Assembly (NCBI GenBank): GCA_900319505.1
Contig: ONOV01000129.1
Location: forward strand, 1-14,491
Reading direction: 5' to 3'
Length of the DNA: 14,491 nt
DNA from: an uncultured Erysipelotrichaceae bacterium
GTDB lineage: Bacteria > Bacillota_I > Bacilli_A > Erysipelotrichales > Erysipelotrichaceae
Below are positions 6,325 to 12,992 of the stretch, piece by piece. The translations under genes were made by a program, and so were the position numbers. The notes beneath the pieces were generated by a model. That model was not told the DNA's origin. It was given only the letters and a program-made list of their open reading frames with translations, and made no database searches. The stretch's first letter is position 1. Every line of letters begins with the position of its first letter.

Positions 6325-8394
6325 TTACTTTTCTTTCTTTTCCCTGGCTGCCGCAATAACCTGATCTGCGACATCCTTCGGGGCCTGCTGGTAGCGGTCA
6401 AAGGCAATGACATAGGAGCCTCTGCCCTGGGTCATGGAACGCAGTTCCGTCGCATAGCTCAGCACTTCGCGCATCGGCACTTCACCTTCAATCACCTGAT
6501 CGCCGTCTTCATTGGAGCTCATATCCAGGATCGATCCTCTTCTCTTGGTCAGATCGCCGATGAGCGTACCGGTATAGTCTTCCGGAGCGGTAATAGTAAT
6601 CTTTCCGATCGGTTCCAGAAGAACCGGCTTTGCCTTGGGCATGCCCTGTACATAGGCAAGTCTGGCCGCTTCCTTGAAGGCTGCTTCCTTGGAATCTACC
6701 GGATGATAGGATCCATCATACAGCGTCGCCTTGACACCGACTACCTTATAGCCGGCCAGAACGCCATGGTTCATGCATTCTCTCAGGCCTGCTTCAACCG
6801 GCGGGAAGTACTGCTTCGGTACGGCACCGCCGAACACTTCTTCCGCGAAGACCATATCTTCACTGTCGGTCGGCTCAAATCTCACCCATACATCGCCATA
6901 CATGCCGGCGCCGCCATTCTGTTTCTTGTAGCGGCCCTGCTGTTCTGCCTTGCCGGTAATGGTTTCACGATACTGTACGGTAGGTTCGGTCAGGTTGACA
7001 TCCACCTTGTACTTTGCTTTCAGTTTGGCACAGACAAGAGAAGCGTGCTGATCGCCCACAACATACATCACCTGTTCATGGGTTTCTTCATTGTTGACAA
7101 GCTTCAGCGTGCCGTCTTCCTGTTCCATATTGCGGATGCCGACTGACATCTTGTCTTCATCTGCCTTGGTCTTGGGCCATACGGCAAAGCCGAGCATCGG
7201 CTGCGGATAGGCAATCGGCGGATAGGTGACAACTCTGGAACGGGTGCACAGCGTATCGTTGGTCTGAGTCTGTGACAGTTTGACAACAGCTCCGATATCA
7301 CCAGTAAACAGCTTGCCAAGACCCAGCTGGAACTTGCCGTTGATGGCATAGATCTGAGAGATCTTTTCCGTGCAGTCCTTATTGGCATTGTAGACTTCAC
7401 TGTCTGAATTCATGACGCCGGATAATACCTTCAGGAAAGAGATCTTGCCGACAAACGGGTCAATCACAGTCTTGAAGACAAAGGCAGAGAGTGCTTCATT
7501 CTCATTTGTCTCCATTTCAATGGAATCTCCTCTGGCACTGACCGCATGAATATGTCCCTTCTCGGCATAGCTCGGGAAGTATTCCGTAATGAGATCCAGC
7601 AGTCTTTCAATGCCGGTCTGATCTACGGCAGCCCCGCAGTAGATCGGTCTGATATCACCGGAACGCACGCCGATTCTCAAGCCCTTTGCGACTTCATGTT
7701 CTTCAAACTTCTGGCCGTCAGAGAACTTCTCCAGCAGCTCATCATCCGTCATGGCAATGGCTTCAGCGATCTCGTCATAGTATTCTTCTGCCTTATCCTT
7801 CAGATCATCCGGTACTTCCTTCGCATTTTCACGGTCATTGTAATACCATGCCTTCTGACGCAGGATATTGACGGAACCGACAATCTTTCCGCCTTCATAG
7901 ATTGGCATTTCAAACGGGAAGACCGAATTGCCGAACTTGTCACGCAAAGATGCGACAACCGCATCAAAGTCCGCATTTTCATCATCCATCTTATTGATGA
8001 AGAAGATAGTCGGCAGATGACGCCTGCCGGCTTCCTTCCAGGCTCTTTCCGTACCGGCTTCAACGCCTTCCTTGCCATTGACCACAATCAGCGCATTGTC
8101 TCCTACGGCAAGACCTGTAGCTTCTTCACCGGCATAGTCCATATAGCCTGGGGTATCAATGAAGTTGATCTTCTTGCTGCGCCACTCGATCGGAGCCAGG
8201 TGCATATAGCAGGATGTTCCTCTTCTGCCCTCTTCCACATCAAAGTCCAGCGCACTTGTACCATCACTGTTCTTGCCGAACTTATCAATGCGTCTGGTAA
8301 AGTACATGGCTGCTTCAATCACAGCTGTCTTACCGGCACCGGAATGGCCAAGCACAACTACGTTGCGTACTTCATTCGCTAAATAATCCTTCAT
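6325..8394 (-). CDS. EF-G-like translational GTPase (paralogue type)
   Basis: A 689-residue GTPase with the full EF-G domain order: G domain, beta-barrel domain II, domains III, IV and V. The P-loop is GHSGAGKT (16-23). Switch II is DTPGYMDY (80-87), where Tyr stands in place of the His found in canonical EF-G (DTPGH). The specificity motif is NKMD (134-137). The switch I region is RRGTS (57-61), not the canonical RGITI. These features fit the EF-G-like paralogue group common in Firmicutes and not the main fusA product, which normally sits with the str ribosomal genes. Its role is probably ribosome-linked, but not necessarily elongation. It is translationally coupled to the ankyrin gene 12 nt upstream: the AAGGGG site overlaps that gene's TAA. 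A strong terminator follows. Confidence 0.93.
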   Translation of the reverse strand: MKDYLANEVRNVVVLGHSGAGKTAVIEAAMYFTRRIDKFGKNSDGTSALDFDVEEGRRGTSCYMHLAPIEWRSKKINFIDTPGYMDYAGEEATGLAVGDNALIVVNGKEGVEAGTERAWKEAGRRHLPTIFFINKMDDENADFDAVVASLRDKFGNSVFPFEMPIYEGGKIVGSVNILRQKAWYYNDRENAKEVPDDLKDKAEEYYDEIAEAIAMTDDELLEKFSDGQKFEEHEVAKGLRIGVRSGDIRPIYCGAAVDQTGIERLLDLITEYFPSYAEKGHIHAVSARGDSIEMETNENEALSAFVFKTVIDPFVGKISFLKVLSGVMNSDSEVYNANKDCTEKISQIYAINGKFQLGLGKLFTGDIGAVVKLSQTQTNDTLCTRSRVVTYPPIAYPQPMLGFAVWPKTKADEDKMSVGIRNMEQEDGTLKLVNNEETHEQVMYVVGDQHASLVCAKLKAKYKVDVNLTEPTVQYRETITGKAEQQGRYKKQNGGAGMYGDVWVRFEPTDSEDMVFAEEVFGGAVPKQYFPPVEAGLRECMNHGVLAGYKVVGVKATLYDGSYHPVDSKEAAFKEAARLAYVQGMPKAKPVLLEPIGKITITAPEDYTGTLIGDLTKRRGSILDMSSNEDGDQVIEGEVPMREVLSYATELRSMTQGRGSYVIAFDRYQQAPKDVADQVIAAAREKKEK

Positions 8395-8406
8395 GATGCA
8401 CGCCCC

Positions 8407-9075
8407 TTACTTCAACAGATCCTTCAGATCCGCCAGGCATTCCTTACGGACATAATGGATCGCCATATTGCCGTCATAGTCTTTCAGTGTCTTATCTGCA
8501 CCATGAGCAAGAAGATACTTGACCAGTTCAGGATAGCCGATATAAGCTGCTCTCATCAAAGCCGTGCAGCCTCTGCCATCCGCCGCATTGACATCCGCAC
8601 CGGATTCAATCAGGAAAGCGATTATATCACTCTTATAGGCATTGACAGCTTCCATTAAAGCCGTTCTGCCCTGTTCATCTGTCGCATTGACATCTGCACC
8701 CTTGGAGATCAGATACTTCACGGTATCTGTTTCACCCAACAGAGATGCTCTCATCAGGGCTGTTCTGCCCTTGTTATCATGGGAGTTCACATCTGCTCCG
8801 GCATGTATCAGCATGCGGCAGATCTCTACATGTCCCTTCTTGGCAGCGCCCATCAGTGCTGTCTTATTGTTCTTATCACGGGCACGGGGATTGGCGCCAT
8901 TGTCCAGCAGAAAGCGGACAATGTCCTCGTAGCCGCGCTTGGCACTGCGCATCAGAGCTGTACGGCCATCGCCATTGGCAATGTTCACATCAGCTCCCTT
9001 TGATACCTCTGCACATACCTTGGCAAAATCGCCGCTGGCGGCCGCATCGAAGAATTCCTGATTTGTCTGATCCAT
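8407..9075 (-). CDS. Ankyrin-repeat protein
   Basis: A 222-residue soluble protein made almost wholly of ankyrin repeats. Five copies of the TALM signature occur at exactly 33-residue spacing (39, 72, 105, 138, 171), each followed by the GADVN-type turn. A degenerate N-capping repeat (about 5-36) and a C-capping repeat (about 202-222) flank them, giving about seven in all. There is no signal peptide or catalytic domain, so it should act by binding a protein partner. The start has a perfect AGGAGG site 8 nt upstream. It is the first gene of the EF-G-like operon, which makes the GTPase, or the ribosome it acts on, an obvious candidate partner. That link is inference from the coupling alone. Confidence 0.92.
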   Translation of the reverse strand: MDQTNQEFFDAAASGDFAKVCAEVSKGADVNIANGDGRTALMRSAKRGYEDIVRFLLDNGANPRARDKNNKTALMGAAKKGHVEICRMLIHAGADVNSHDNKGRTALMRASLLGETDTVKYLISKGADVNATDEQGRTALMEAVNAYKSDIIAFLIESGADVNAADGRGCTALMRAAYIGYPELVKYLLAHGADKTLKDYDGNMAIHYVRKECLADLKDLLK

Positions 9076-9108
9076 AATGATTTCCTCCTGTATTTCTCAA
9101 ACAAGTAC

Positions 9109-9135
9109 AAAAAAGATGGAAGCTGCTTCCATCTT
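9109..9135 (-). terminator. Strong terminator/attenuator between the small ORF and the ankyrin gene
   Basis: AAGATGGAAG (9113-9122) pairs perfectly with CTTCCATCTT (9126-9135) around a CTG loop. On the minus strand it is followed by six T residues (9109-9114, two inside the stem). The TAA stop of the 32-codon ORF is the first part of the hairpin. On the plus strand there is no T tail. It lies about 35 nt before the ankyrin start, so it may be an attenuator. Confidence 0.85.
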
Positions 9136-9232
9136 AAAAATACTTTCCGAAACCGCGCACAGACGCACCTAAAACAGTTCCAACGACTCCTTCTGATTCT
9201 TCAAAAAATACAAAATCATCTGTGTAAACCAT
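9134..9232 (-). CDS. Small ORF of 32 codons, possible leader peptide
   Basis: This ORF encodes a 32-residue peptide starting MVYTDDFVFFEESEG and ending SVRGFGKYF. I do not recognise it. The first half is acidic and aromatic, the second half glycine-rich and basic. It lacks a signal peptide, a clear membrane helix and cysteines. The ATG at 9232 is preceded by AGGAGA at 9-nt spacing and by a near-consensus promoter about 55 nt upstream. A longer reading from 9322 would start upstream of the promoter and is rejected. The stop codon forms the base of a terminator hairpin. It could be a free-standing small protein or a leader peptide for the ankyrin-EF-G operon. No run of one amino acid's codons points to classical amino-acid attenuation. 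Confidence 0.65.
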   Translation of the reverse strand: MVYTDDFVFFEESEGVVGTVLGASVRGFGKYF

Positions 9233-9286
9233 GATGTTTGTCTCCTGTTTTCTAATTGTGCATTTCTGCGCTGTTCTGTTACTACT

Positions 9287-9314
9287 ATTATATCGAAAAC
9301 AGGATATGGTGCAA
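9287..9314 (-). promoter_or_regulatory. Near-consensus sigma-A promoter of the small ORF (and possibly ankyrin-EF-G)
   Basis: On the minus strand TTGCAC (plus 9309-9314) and TATAAT (plus 9287-9292) are separated by 16 bp. Transcription should start near 9280, giving a leader of about 48 nt before the small ORF. I see no comparable promoter between the small ORF terminator and the ankyrin gene. Confidence 0.82.
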
Positions 9315-9365
9315 GCACTCATGATGAATATCTGATCTGTTTTTTACATTTTCCGCAAAGCGCTT

Positions 9366-10064
9366 TCATCCTTTCAGACAGGCATCATACTTCTGCCATT
9401 CCGGCATATAGAAGTCGATGATGGCATAGAAATCAGGTCCGTGATTTCCCTGCAGAAAATGGGCATATTCATGCAGAATCACATAATCCATACTGCCTTC
9501 CGGATAATGCATGAGCCGCACGCTTAAGGAAATATGATGATGGGCCGGCGTACAGGAACCCCATCTTGACGTCATGTATTTGATGGTGATGCGGGGCGGG
9601 GCAATGCCGTTAGCCAGACAGATCTTCCGGTCCCACTGCTTTCTTTTCTCTTTGACCATTTCTGCCATGATGGCCGCACTTTTCTGATAGAACAATGCTT
9701 CCGCAAGATCCGGATTCCAGGCAGGAATATGAAAGATAATCTCATGATCCATAAGGATCATCTCTTTTTTACTGCTTTCTTCAAACCGGACCGGCATGGC
9801 TCTTCCCATGAACATGGCAGTCCTGCCATCTCTTCCCGTCAATGTGCTCGCTTCTCTTTTTTCACTTTTCTTCCGGGCGGCATTGATCCAGTCCAGACGG
9901 CTTTGAATAAAGGATATGATCTGTTCATCACTGACACCCCAGGGACTGCTCACCTTCAGGCTGCCGTCCTCATTCACCCGCAGATACACCGAACGGATCC
10001 GCTTATATGTGATATGAACCGGATAGGTTCTCCCGTCAGCTGTTATTTCCAGTGTTCTCTCCAT
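9366..10064 (-). CDS. YgjP-like zinc metallopeptidase (M48-related, DUF45)
   Basis: A 232-residue cytoplasmic protein of the YgjP/DUF45 family. The C-terminal zinc-binding motif is HEYAH (198-202) followed by a third His, H208 (GNHGPDFY), with the typical tail DFYMPEWQKY. The conserved RWGSC segment is at 167-171, and the N-terminal domain (1-75) matches the family's beta-rich start. Tyr in HEYAH replaces the more common Leu. The physiological substrate of the family is not well established. The start codon lies 29 nt inside the ttcA-like gene, so the two are co-transcribed and their translation is probably coupled. No clear terminator follows the stop codon, so transcription may run on towards the small ORF promoter region. 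Confidence 0.9.
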   Translation of the reverse strand: MERTLEITADGRTYPVHITYKRIRSVYLRVNEDGSLKVSSPWGVSDEQIISFIQSRLDWINAARKKSEKREASTLTGRDGRTAMFMGRAMPVRFEESSKKEMILMDHEIIFHIPAWNPDLAEALFYQKSAAIMAEMVKEKRKQWDRKICLANGIAPPRITIKYMTSRWGSCTPAHHHISLSVRLMHYPEGSMDYVILHEYAHFLQGNHGPDFYAIIDFYMPEWQKYDACLKG

Positions 10065-10926
10065 GGTTCATTTGAAAGCTATGCCCTTTCCTGTCATAGT
10101 CTTCCAGAAAGCTGTGCAGCTGTCCATCTGCCTTATAGCCCGGGAAGCTTTCAATCCGGACCGCATGCAGAGCACGGAAAATATTGTCTTCGATCTCCGG
10201 ATTGGTTTCTTTGAGACGCTTCAGTAATTCTTTGACTTCCCGGCGCTTGGATGTGCCGACCCCTCTTTCATCAATCGTGCTGTTTTCCGTAAACCGGCAG
10301 GCACACTGAATGAAGGAAAGGCCGTTGGCATTACTCCAGGCGATGATATCCTCTTCCTTGATGCAGTACATGGGACGGATCAGCTCCATGCCTGCAAAGT
10401 TTTCACTGTGGGACTTGGGTATGATTGTCTCAAGCTTGGAGGAATAGAACATGGACATGACAGTTGTCTCAATCGCATCGTTGAGATGATGGCCCAAAGC
10501 AATTTTATTGCAGCCAAGTTCCTTTGCCTTGTTGTACAGGTGCCCTCTTCTCATACGGGCACACAGATAGCAGGAGCCATGGCTCTGATGTTCAGCTACG
10601 GCAAAGATATTGGTTTCAAAGATAGTCAGCGGCAGTCCCAGGGCAGCCGCATTCTCTTCTATTTTCTTCCGGTTCACTTCGTTATAGCCGGGATCCATCA
10701 TCAGATACACGCATTCAAAGTTCTTCAGATGATACTTCTGATACATCTGCATCAGCTTTGCCATACACATGGAATCTTTGCCGCCGGAAATACATACGGC
10801 AATCCTGTCGCCATCCTGAATCAGTTCATACTTTCCTACGGCAATCTGGAACTTGGACCACAGCTGTCTCCGGTAAGTTGTCGTCATGCCGTGTTCGATT
10901 GCCTGTGTCCGTGTCATTTCTTTCAT
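10036..10926 (-). CDS. ttcA: TtcA-like tRNA 2-thiocytidine synthetase family protein
   Basis: A 296-residue cytoplasmic PP-loop ATPase. The ATP-binding motif is SGGKDS (47-52). The cysteines C119 and C122 (SCYLCARMRRG) with C208 or C210 (IQCACRF) match the three ligands of the [4Fe-4S] cluster in TtcA, which thiolates C32 of certain tRNAs. The GHHLNDAIET segment (145-154) is also typical of the TtcA/TilS superfamily. TilS is excluded by the CxxC motif and the lack of its C-terminal domain. I start it at 10926, where GGAG lies 6 nt upstream; longer readings use TTG or an ATG touching the ribosome binding site. It lies just downstream of tRNA-His and its terminator, and overlaps the metallopeptidase gene. 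TtcA-group assignment is strong; the exact tRNA target is not shown. Confidence 0.88.
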   Translation of the reverse strand: MKEMTRTQAIEHGMTTTYRRQLWSKFQIAVGKYELIQDGDRIAVCISGGKDSMCMAKLMQMYQKYHLKNFECVYLMMDPGYNEVNRKKIEENAAALGLPLTIFETNIFAVAEHQSHGSCYLCARMRRGHLYNKAKELGCNKIALGHHLNDAIETTVMSMFYSSKLETIIPKSHSENFAGMELIRPMYCIKEEDIIAWSNANGLSFIQCACRFTENSTIDERGVGTSKRREVKELLKRLKETNPEIEDNIFRALHAVRIESFPGYKADGQLHSFLEDYDRKGHSFQMNHGENTGNNS

Positions 10927-10936
10927 ATCCATCTCC

Positions 10937-10966
10937 AAAAACAAAAACCGCAGTTGCCTGCGGTTT
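10937..10966 (-). terminator. Terminator between tRNA-His and ttcA
   Basis: A perfect 9-bp stem, CTGCGGTTT (10958-10966) with AAACCGCAG (10945-10953) and a 4-nt loop. On the minus strand it is followed by T-rich sequence (10937-10944). The T tract runs directly into the GGAG ribosome binding site of ttcA, so any transcript of ttcA starting at the tRNA promoter must read through this hairpin. Confidence 0.88.
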
Positions 10967-10972
10967 CCTACA

Positions 10973-11050
10973 TGGGGCGACTATAGGGACTCGAACCCTA
11001 GAGTGCTGGAGCCACAATCCAGTGTGTTAACCAACTTCACCATAGCCGCC
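10973..11050 (-). tRNA. tRNA-His, anticodon GTG
   Basis: A complete cloverleaf on the minus strand. The acceptor GGCGGCTA (11050-11043) pairs with TAGTCGCC, including the G-1:C73 pair that is the identity element of histidine tRNA. The D loop has AGTTGGTTAA. The anticodon stem CTGGA/TCCAG closes TTGTGGC with anticodon GTG. The T loop is TTCGAGT with stem TAGGG/CCCTA. CCA is encoded at 10975-10973, unlike the tRNA-Leu gene in this window. It has its own promoter and a terminator. Confidence 0.97.
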
Positions 11051-11063
11051 ATGTGCAGGTATT

Positions 11064-11091
11064 ATTCTATCAGAACTGCAGAATAACGCAA
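11064..11091 (-). promoter_or_regulatory. Promoter of tRNA-His
   Basis: On the minus strand TTGCGT (plus 11086-11091) and TAGAAT (plus 11064-11069) are separated by 16 bp. The -10 ends about 13 nt before the tRNA. No terminator separates the SAF-domain gene from it, so read-through from upstream is also possible. Confidence 0.65.
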
Positions 11092-11111
11092 GCACTATTT
11101 TGTTTTTTTCC

Positions 11112-11852
11112 TCATTCCAGTATTTCGACCTGATTCTGTTCCATCATGGAACGCAGATACTGTACCGCCTGCGAATCTTCCTTCAACTTTCCTTCCGCTT
11201 CACTGTAAGAACTGTCAGCAGTTGAAAAGATACGGATTTCACCGGCTGTTTCCGCCATGGTCAATAGATCAATATCATTCTGATTTACGGCAAAGGAAAC
11301 AAGATACGGTGTCCCGCTGTCCGCATCATCCATGTTCTTTCCCTGATGATCCTGCAGAGAAATGATCCGTACATGTTCCAGAAGACACCCGGACAGCGGT
11401 GTGCCGTCACTTTTCTTCAGATTCACATACAGATCCACCCGCTGCCCTGCACTCAATACAGAAAGATCGCTGTATGCCCCGTTCATTGTATAGACTGCCT
11501 GTCCCTCCTGAAGCTGCAGGGACGGCTGGTCCGGCAGGTCCTTCTCTTCTTTGAGCATGGAAGTATAAAACGGAGAACCGGCCGGTATGTAAGAGCGGAT
11601 ATCGGTATACAGGCCGATAAGATCAGAGGCTTTTGTAAAGGTACCGCTTAAAAGATAAGCCGCAGGCACTTCAGCCATGACGATATCTTCTGCCTTGATT
11701 TTCGTGCGCGGTGTAATGTCATGAGCAGCTGTTGCTGTCTCTACTAAGTCCAGCTTCCGTTCGATGTACATTCTGACAGCCTGATAGCCGGCAAAGCATA
11801 ATACACATATGGCAATGATGATCCACAGGATTTTTCTGATGATGACTTTCAT
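11112..11852 (-). CDS. SAF-domain membrane-anchored protein, CpaB/RcpC-like
   Basis: A 246-residue protein with one N-terminal membrane helix (about 5-23) and the bulk of the chain probably outside. A SAF domain begins near residue 37 (ATAAHDITPRTKIKAEDIV), as in CpaB/RcpC proteins of Flp/Tad pilus assembly. In this family the SAF domain is followed by an RcpC-like region, here roughly 110-220, with the segment VLSAGQRVDLYVNL typical of it. There is no other pilus gene in the window, so it is an orphan or belongs to a system elsewhere. The start has AGGAGG 6 nt upstream. It follows the rnf terminator closely; the only candidate promoter is a TATATA box with a poor -35. Domain call is good; pilus role is unproved. 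Confidence 0.83.
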   Translation of the reverse strand: MKVIIRKILWIIIAICVLCFAGYQAVRMYIERKLDLVETATAAHDITPRTKIKAEDIVMAEVPAAYLLSGTFTKASDLIGLYTDIRSYIPAGSPFYTSMLKEEKDLPDQPSLQLQEGQAVYTMNGAYSDLSVLSAGQRVDLYVNLKKSDGTPLSGCLLEHVRIISLQDHQGKNMDDADSGTPYLVSFAVNQNDIDLLTMAETAGEIRIFSTADSSYSEAEGKLKEDSQAVQYLRSMMEQNQVEILE

Positions 11853-11900
11853 AAAGGTCCTCCTGCTTTCTATATATGCAGAAAGAAACTCTCCTCCATG

Positions 11901-11934
11901 AAAAAAACCTGTTTCCTTTGACAGAAACAGGTTT
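11901..11934 (-). terminator. Terminator of the rnf operon
   Basis: A perfect 11-bp stem, GAAACAGGTTT (11924-11934) with AAACCTGTTTC (11905-11915) and an 8-nt loop. On the minus strand a T run of seven (11901-11907) includes the end of the stem. It lies 7 nt after the stop codon of the short rnfB. Confidence 0.93.
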
Positions 11935-11941
11935 GAAACGA

Positions 11942-12223
11942 TCAGAGATCGTGTTCTTTCATGTATTCCTTGATCTTGGCTCTCTGTTCAGGTTTGCAGG
12001 GCTTGCAGTCATCAATACTGGAAGTACCTGCCACAAGTGCATCAGCCATACCGGAACAGCCAGGGTTGCCGCAGCCGCCGCAGTTGTAGCCCGGCAGCAT
12101 TTCCAGCAGATCCTTGACTCTTGTGTCCTCATCTACATGGAGCTTTGTACCGGCAAAGCCCAGCAGGAAGCCGATGACACCGCCTAACAGCAGCATCATG
12201 ATCAGTGCTTTAACGATCGTCAT
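11942..12223 (-). CDS. rnfB: Short RnfB: membrane anchor plus four-cysteine Fe-S domain only
   Basis: At 93 residues it matches only the N-terminal part of RnfB, the cytoplasmic-facing Fe-S subunit of the Rnf complex. A membrane helix is at about 5-26. Then comes the four-cysteine Fe-S domain: C49, C52 and C57 in NCGGCGNPGCSG, and C74 in DCKPC with C77 next to it. Standard RnfB continues with ferredoxin-type domains carrying further [4Fe-4S] clusters; here the chain stops with KEYMKEHDL at the stop codon, followed at once by the operon terminator. It overlaps the upstream 68-residue gene by 14 nt. The missing part is not found in another frame downstream. Either this lineage has a reduced RnfB or another protein supplies the missing clusters. 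Confidence 0.88.
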   Translation of the reverse strand: MTIVKALIMMLLLGGVIGFLLGFAGTKLHVDEDTRVKDLLEMLPGYNCGGCGNPGCSGMADALVAGTSSIDDCKPCKPEQRAKIKEYMKEHDL

Positions 12224-12416
12224 CTTTCTTCAGTTCCTCCTCGATCTTATTCATCATATCAGTGCGCAGTGTGCAGTCCCGGATACCGCATCCTTTACAG
12301 TCAGGGGTGAGATTCTCACATCCCTTGGGTACCGGTGTTTTTTTATTCATGCGGTAGGACCACAGAACAAGCAGAAACAGACCGACAACAAGCGCAAGTC
12401 CGATGAAAATTCTCAT
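12210..12416 (-). CDS. Small membrane protein with four cysteines, between rnfA and rnfB
   Basis: A 68-residue protein with one N-terminal membrane helix (about 2-21), then four cysteines: C33, C40, C43 and C48 in GCENLTPDCKGCGIRDC. The last three have the same C-x2-C-x4-C spacing as the RnfB Fe-S domain. An acidic/basic tail (EEELKKDDDR) follows. I do not recognise a named family. I start it at 12416 (MRIFIGLALVV); longer readings lie within rnfA. One base separates the rnfA stop from this ATG, and it overlaps rnfB by 14 nt, so it belongs to the operon and is probably translationally coupled. The layout suggests an accessory Fe-S or thiol protein of the Rnf complex, an inference from position and cysteine pattern. 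Confidence 0.8.
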   Translation of the reverse strand: MRIFIGLALVVGLFLLVLWSYRMNKKTPVPKGCENLTPDCKGCGIRDCTLRTDMMNKIEEELKKDDDR

Positions 12417-12417
12417 A

Positions 12418-12990
12418 TCAGACAAGACCTGCCAGAGAACCGAATGCGATTGCCATAATACCGGCAATGACAAAGGCGATCGGGTTGCCCTGGAAAGGCT
12501 TCGGGATATCATTGGCCTGCAGCTTTGTACGGATGGTGGCAAAGATGACCAGCATCAGCATGAAGCCGGCAGGTACGGCAATGGAGTTGACCATTGTCTC
12601 GATCAGAGAATAGTTCTGGGTGATGTTATCCATGGCAACATACAGAACCGTGCAGTTTGTTGTGATCAGAGGCAGATAGATACCTAACTGCTTGTACAGT
12701 TTCGGATTGCTCTTCTTGATGAACATCTCAACCAGCTGAACGAATGCCGCAATCAGCAGGATAAAGCAGATCAGTTCCATGTACTCCATCTTCAGCGGTA
12801 CCAGTATGCCATAGTACAGGCACCAGGAGAGAACAGAAGCACAGAAGATGACGAAGATAACGGCTAAGCCCATGCCCATGGCAGAATCCAGATGCGTGGA
12901 AACACCCATGAACGGACACATACCCAGGAACTTTGTCAGGATGATGTTGTTAATCAGCATCGCACTGATAAACAGTGTAAACAGATTCAT
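12418..12990 (-). CDS. rnfA: RnfA, membrane subunit of the Rnf complex
   Basis: A 190-residue protein with six predicted membrane helices, usual length for RnfA/NqrE-type subunits. The signature near the start is TKFLGMCPFMGVS, with C25, and TTNCTVLY, with C113, in a later helix. In the homologous Nqr structure such cysteine pairs from the two related subunits hold an intramembrane iron-sulfur cluster, and RnfE here carries the matching pair. The ribosome binding site GGAGG lies in the end of rnfE, 2 nt separating the two genes. Function is part of the electron path linked to Na+ or H+ movement; the ion cannot be read from this sequence. Confidence 0.95.
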   Translation of the reverse strand: MNLFTLFISAMLINNIILTKFLGMCPFMGVSTHLDSAMGMGLAVIFVIFCASVLSWCLYYGILVPLKMEYMELICFILLIAAFVQLVEMFIKKSNPKLYKQLGIYLPLITTNCTVLYVAMDNITQNYSLIETMVNSIAVPAGFMLMLVIFATIRTKLQANDIPKPFQGNPIAFVIAGIMAIAFGSLAGLV

Positions 12991-12992
12991 GA

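Noticed and set aside
7546..8382. A 278-codon plus-strand open frame
   Set aside because: It is antisense to the G domain of the EF-G-like gene and has no support from motifs or translation signals.
8407..9075. Repetitive 99-bp pattern that might look like a DNA repeat array
   Set aside because: It is explained by the 33-residue ankyrin repeats; the DNA copies have diverged at codon level and it is not a CRISPR or satellite.
9134..9322. 62-codon reading of the small ORF starting at 9322
   Set aside because: Its start lies upstream of the promoter that reads into it; the ATG at 9232 has the ribosome binding site.
12417..12542. N-terminal extension of the 68-residue protein to 110 residues
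   Set aside because: The extra 42 codons lie inside rnfA in another frame, and the membrane helix begins at the 12416 start.
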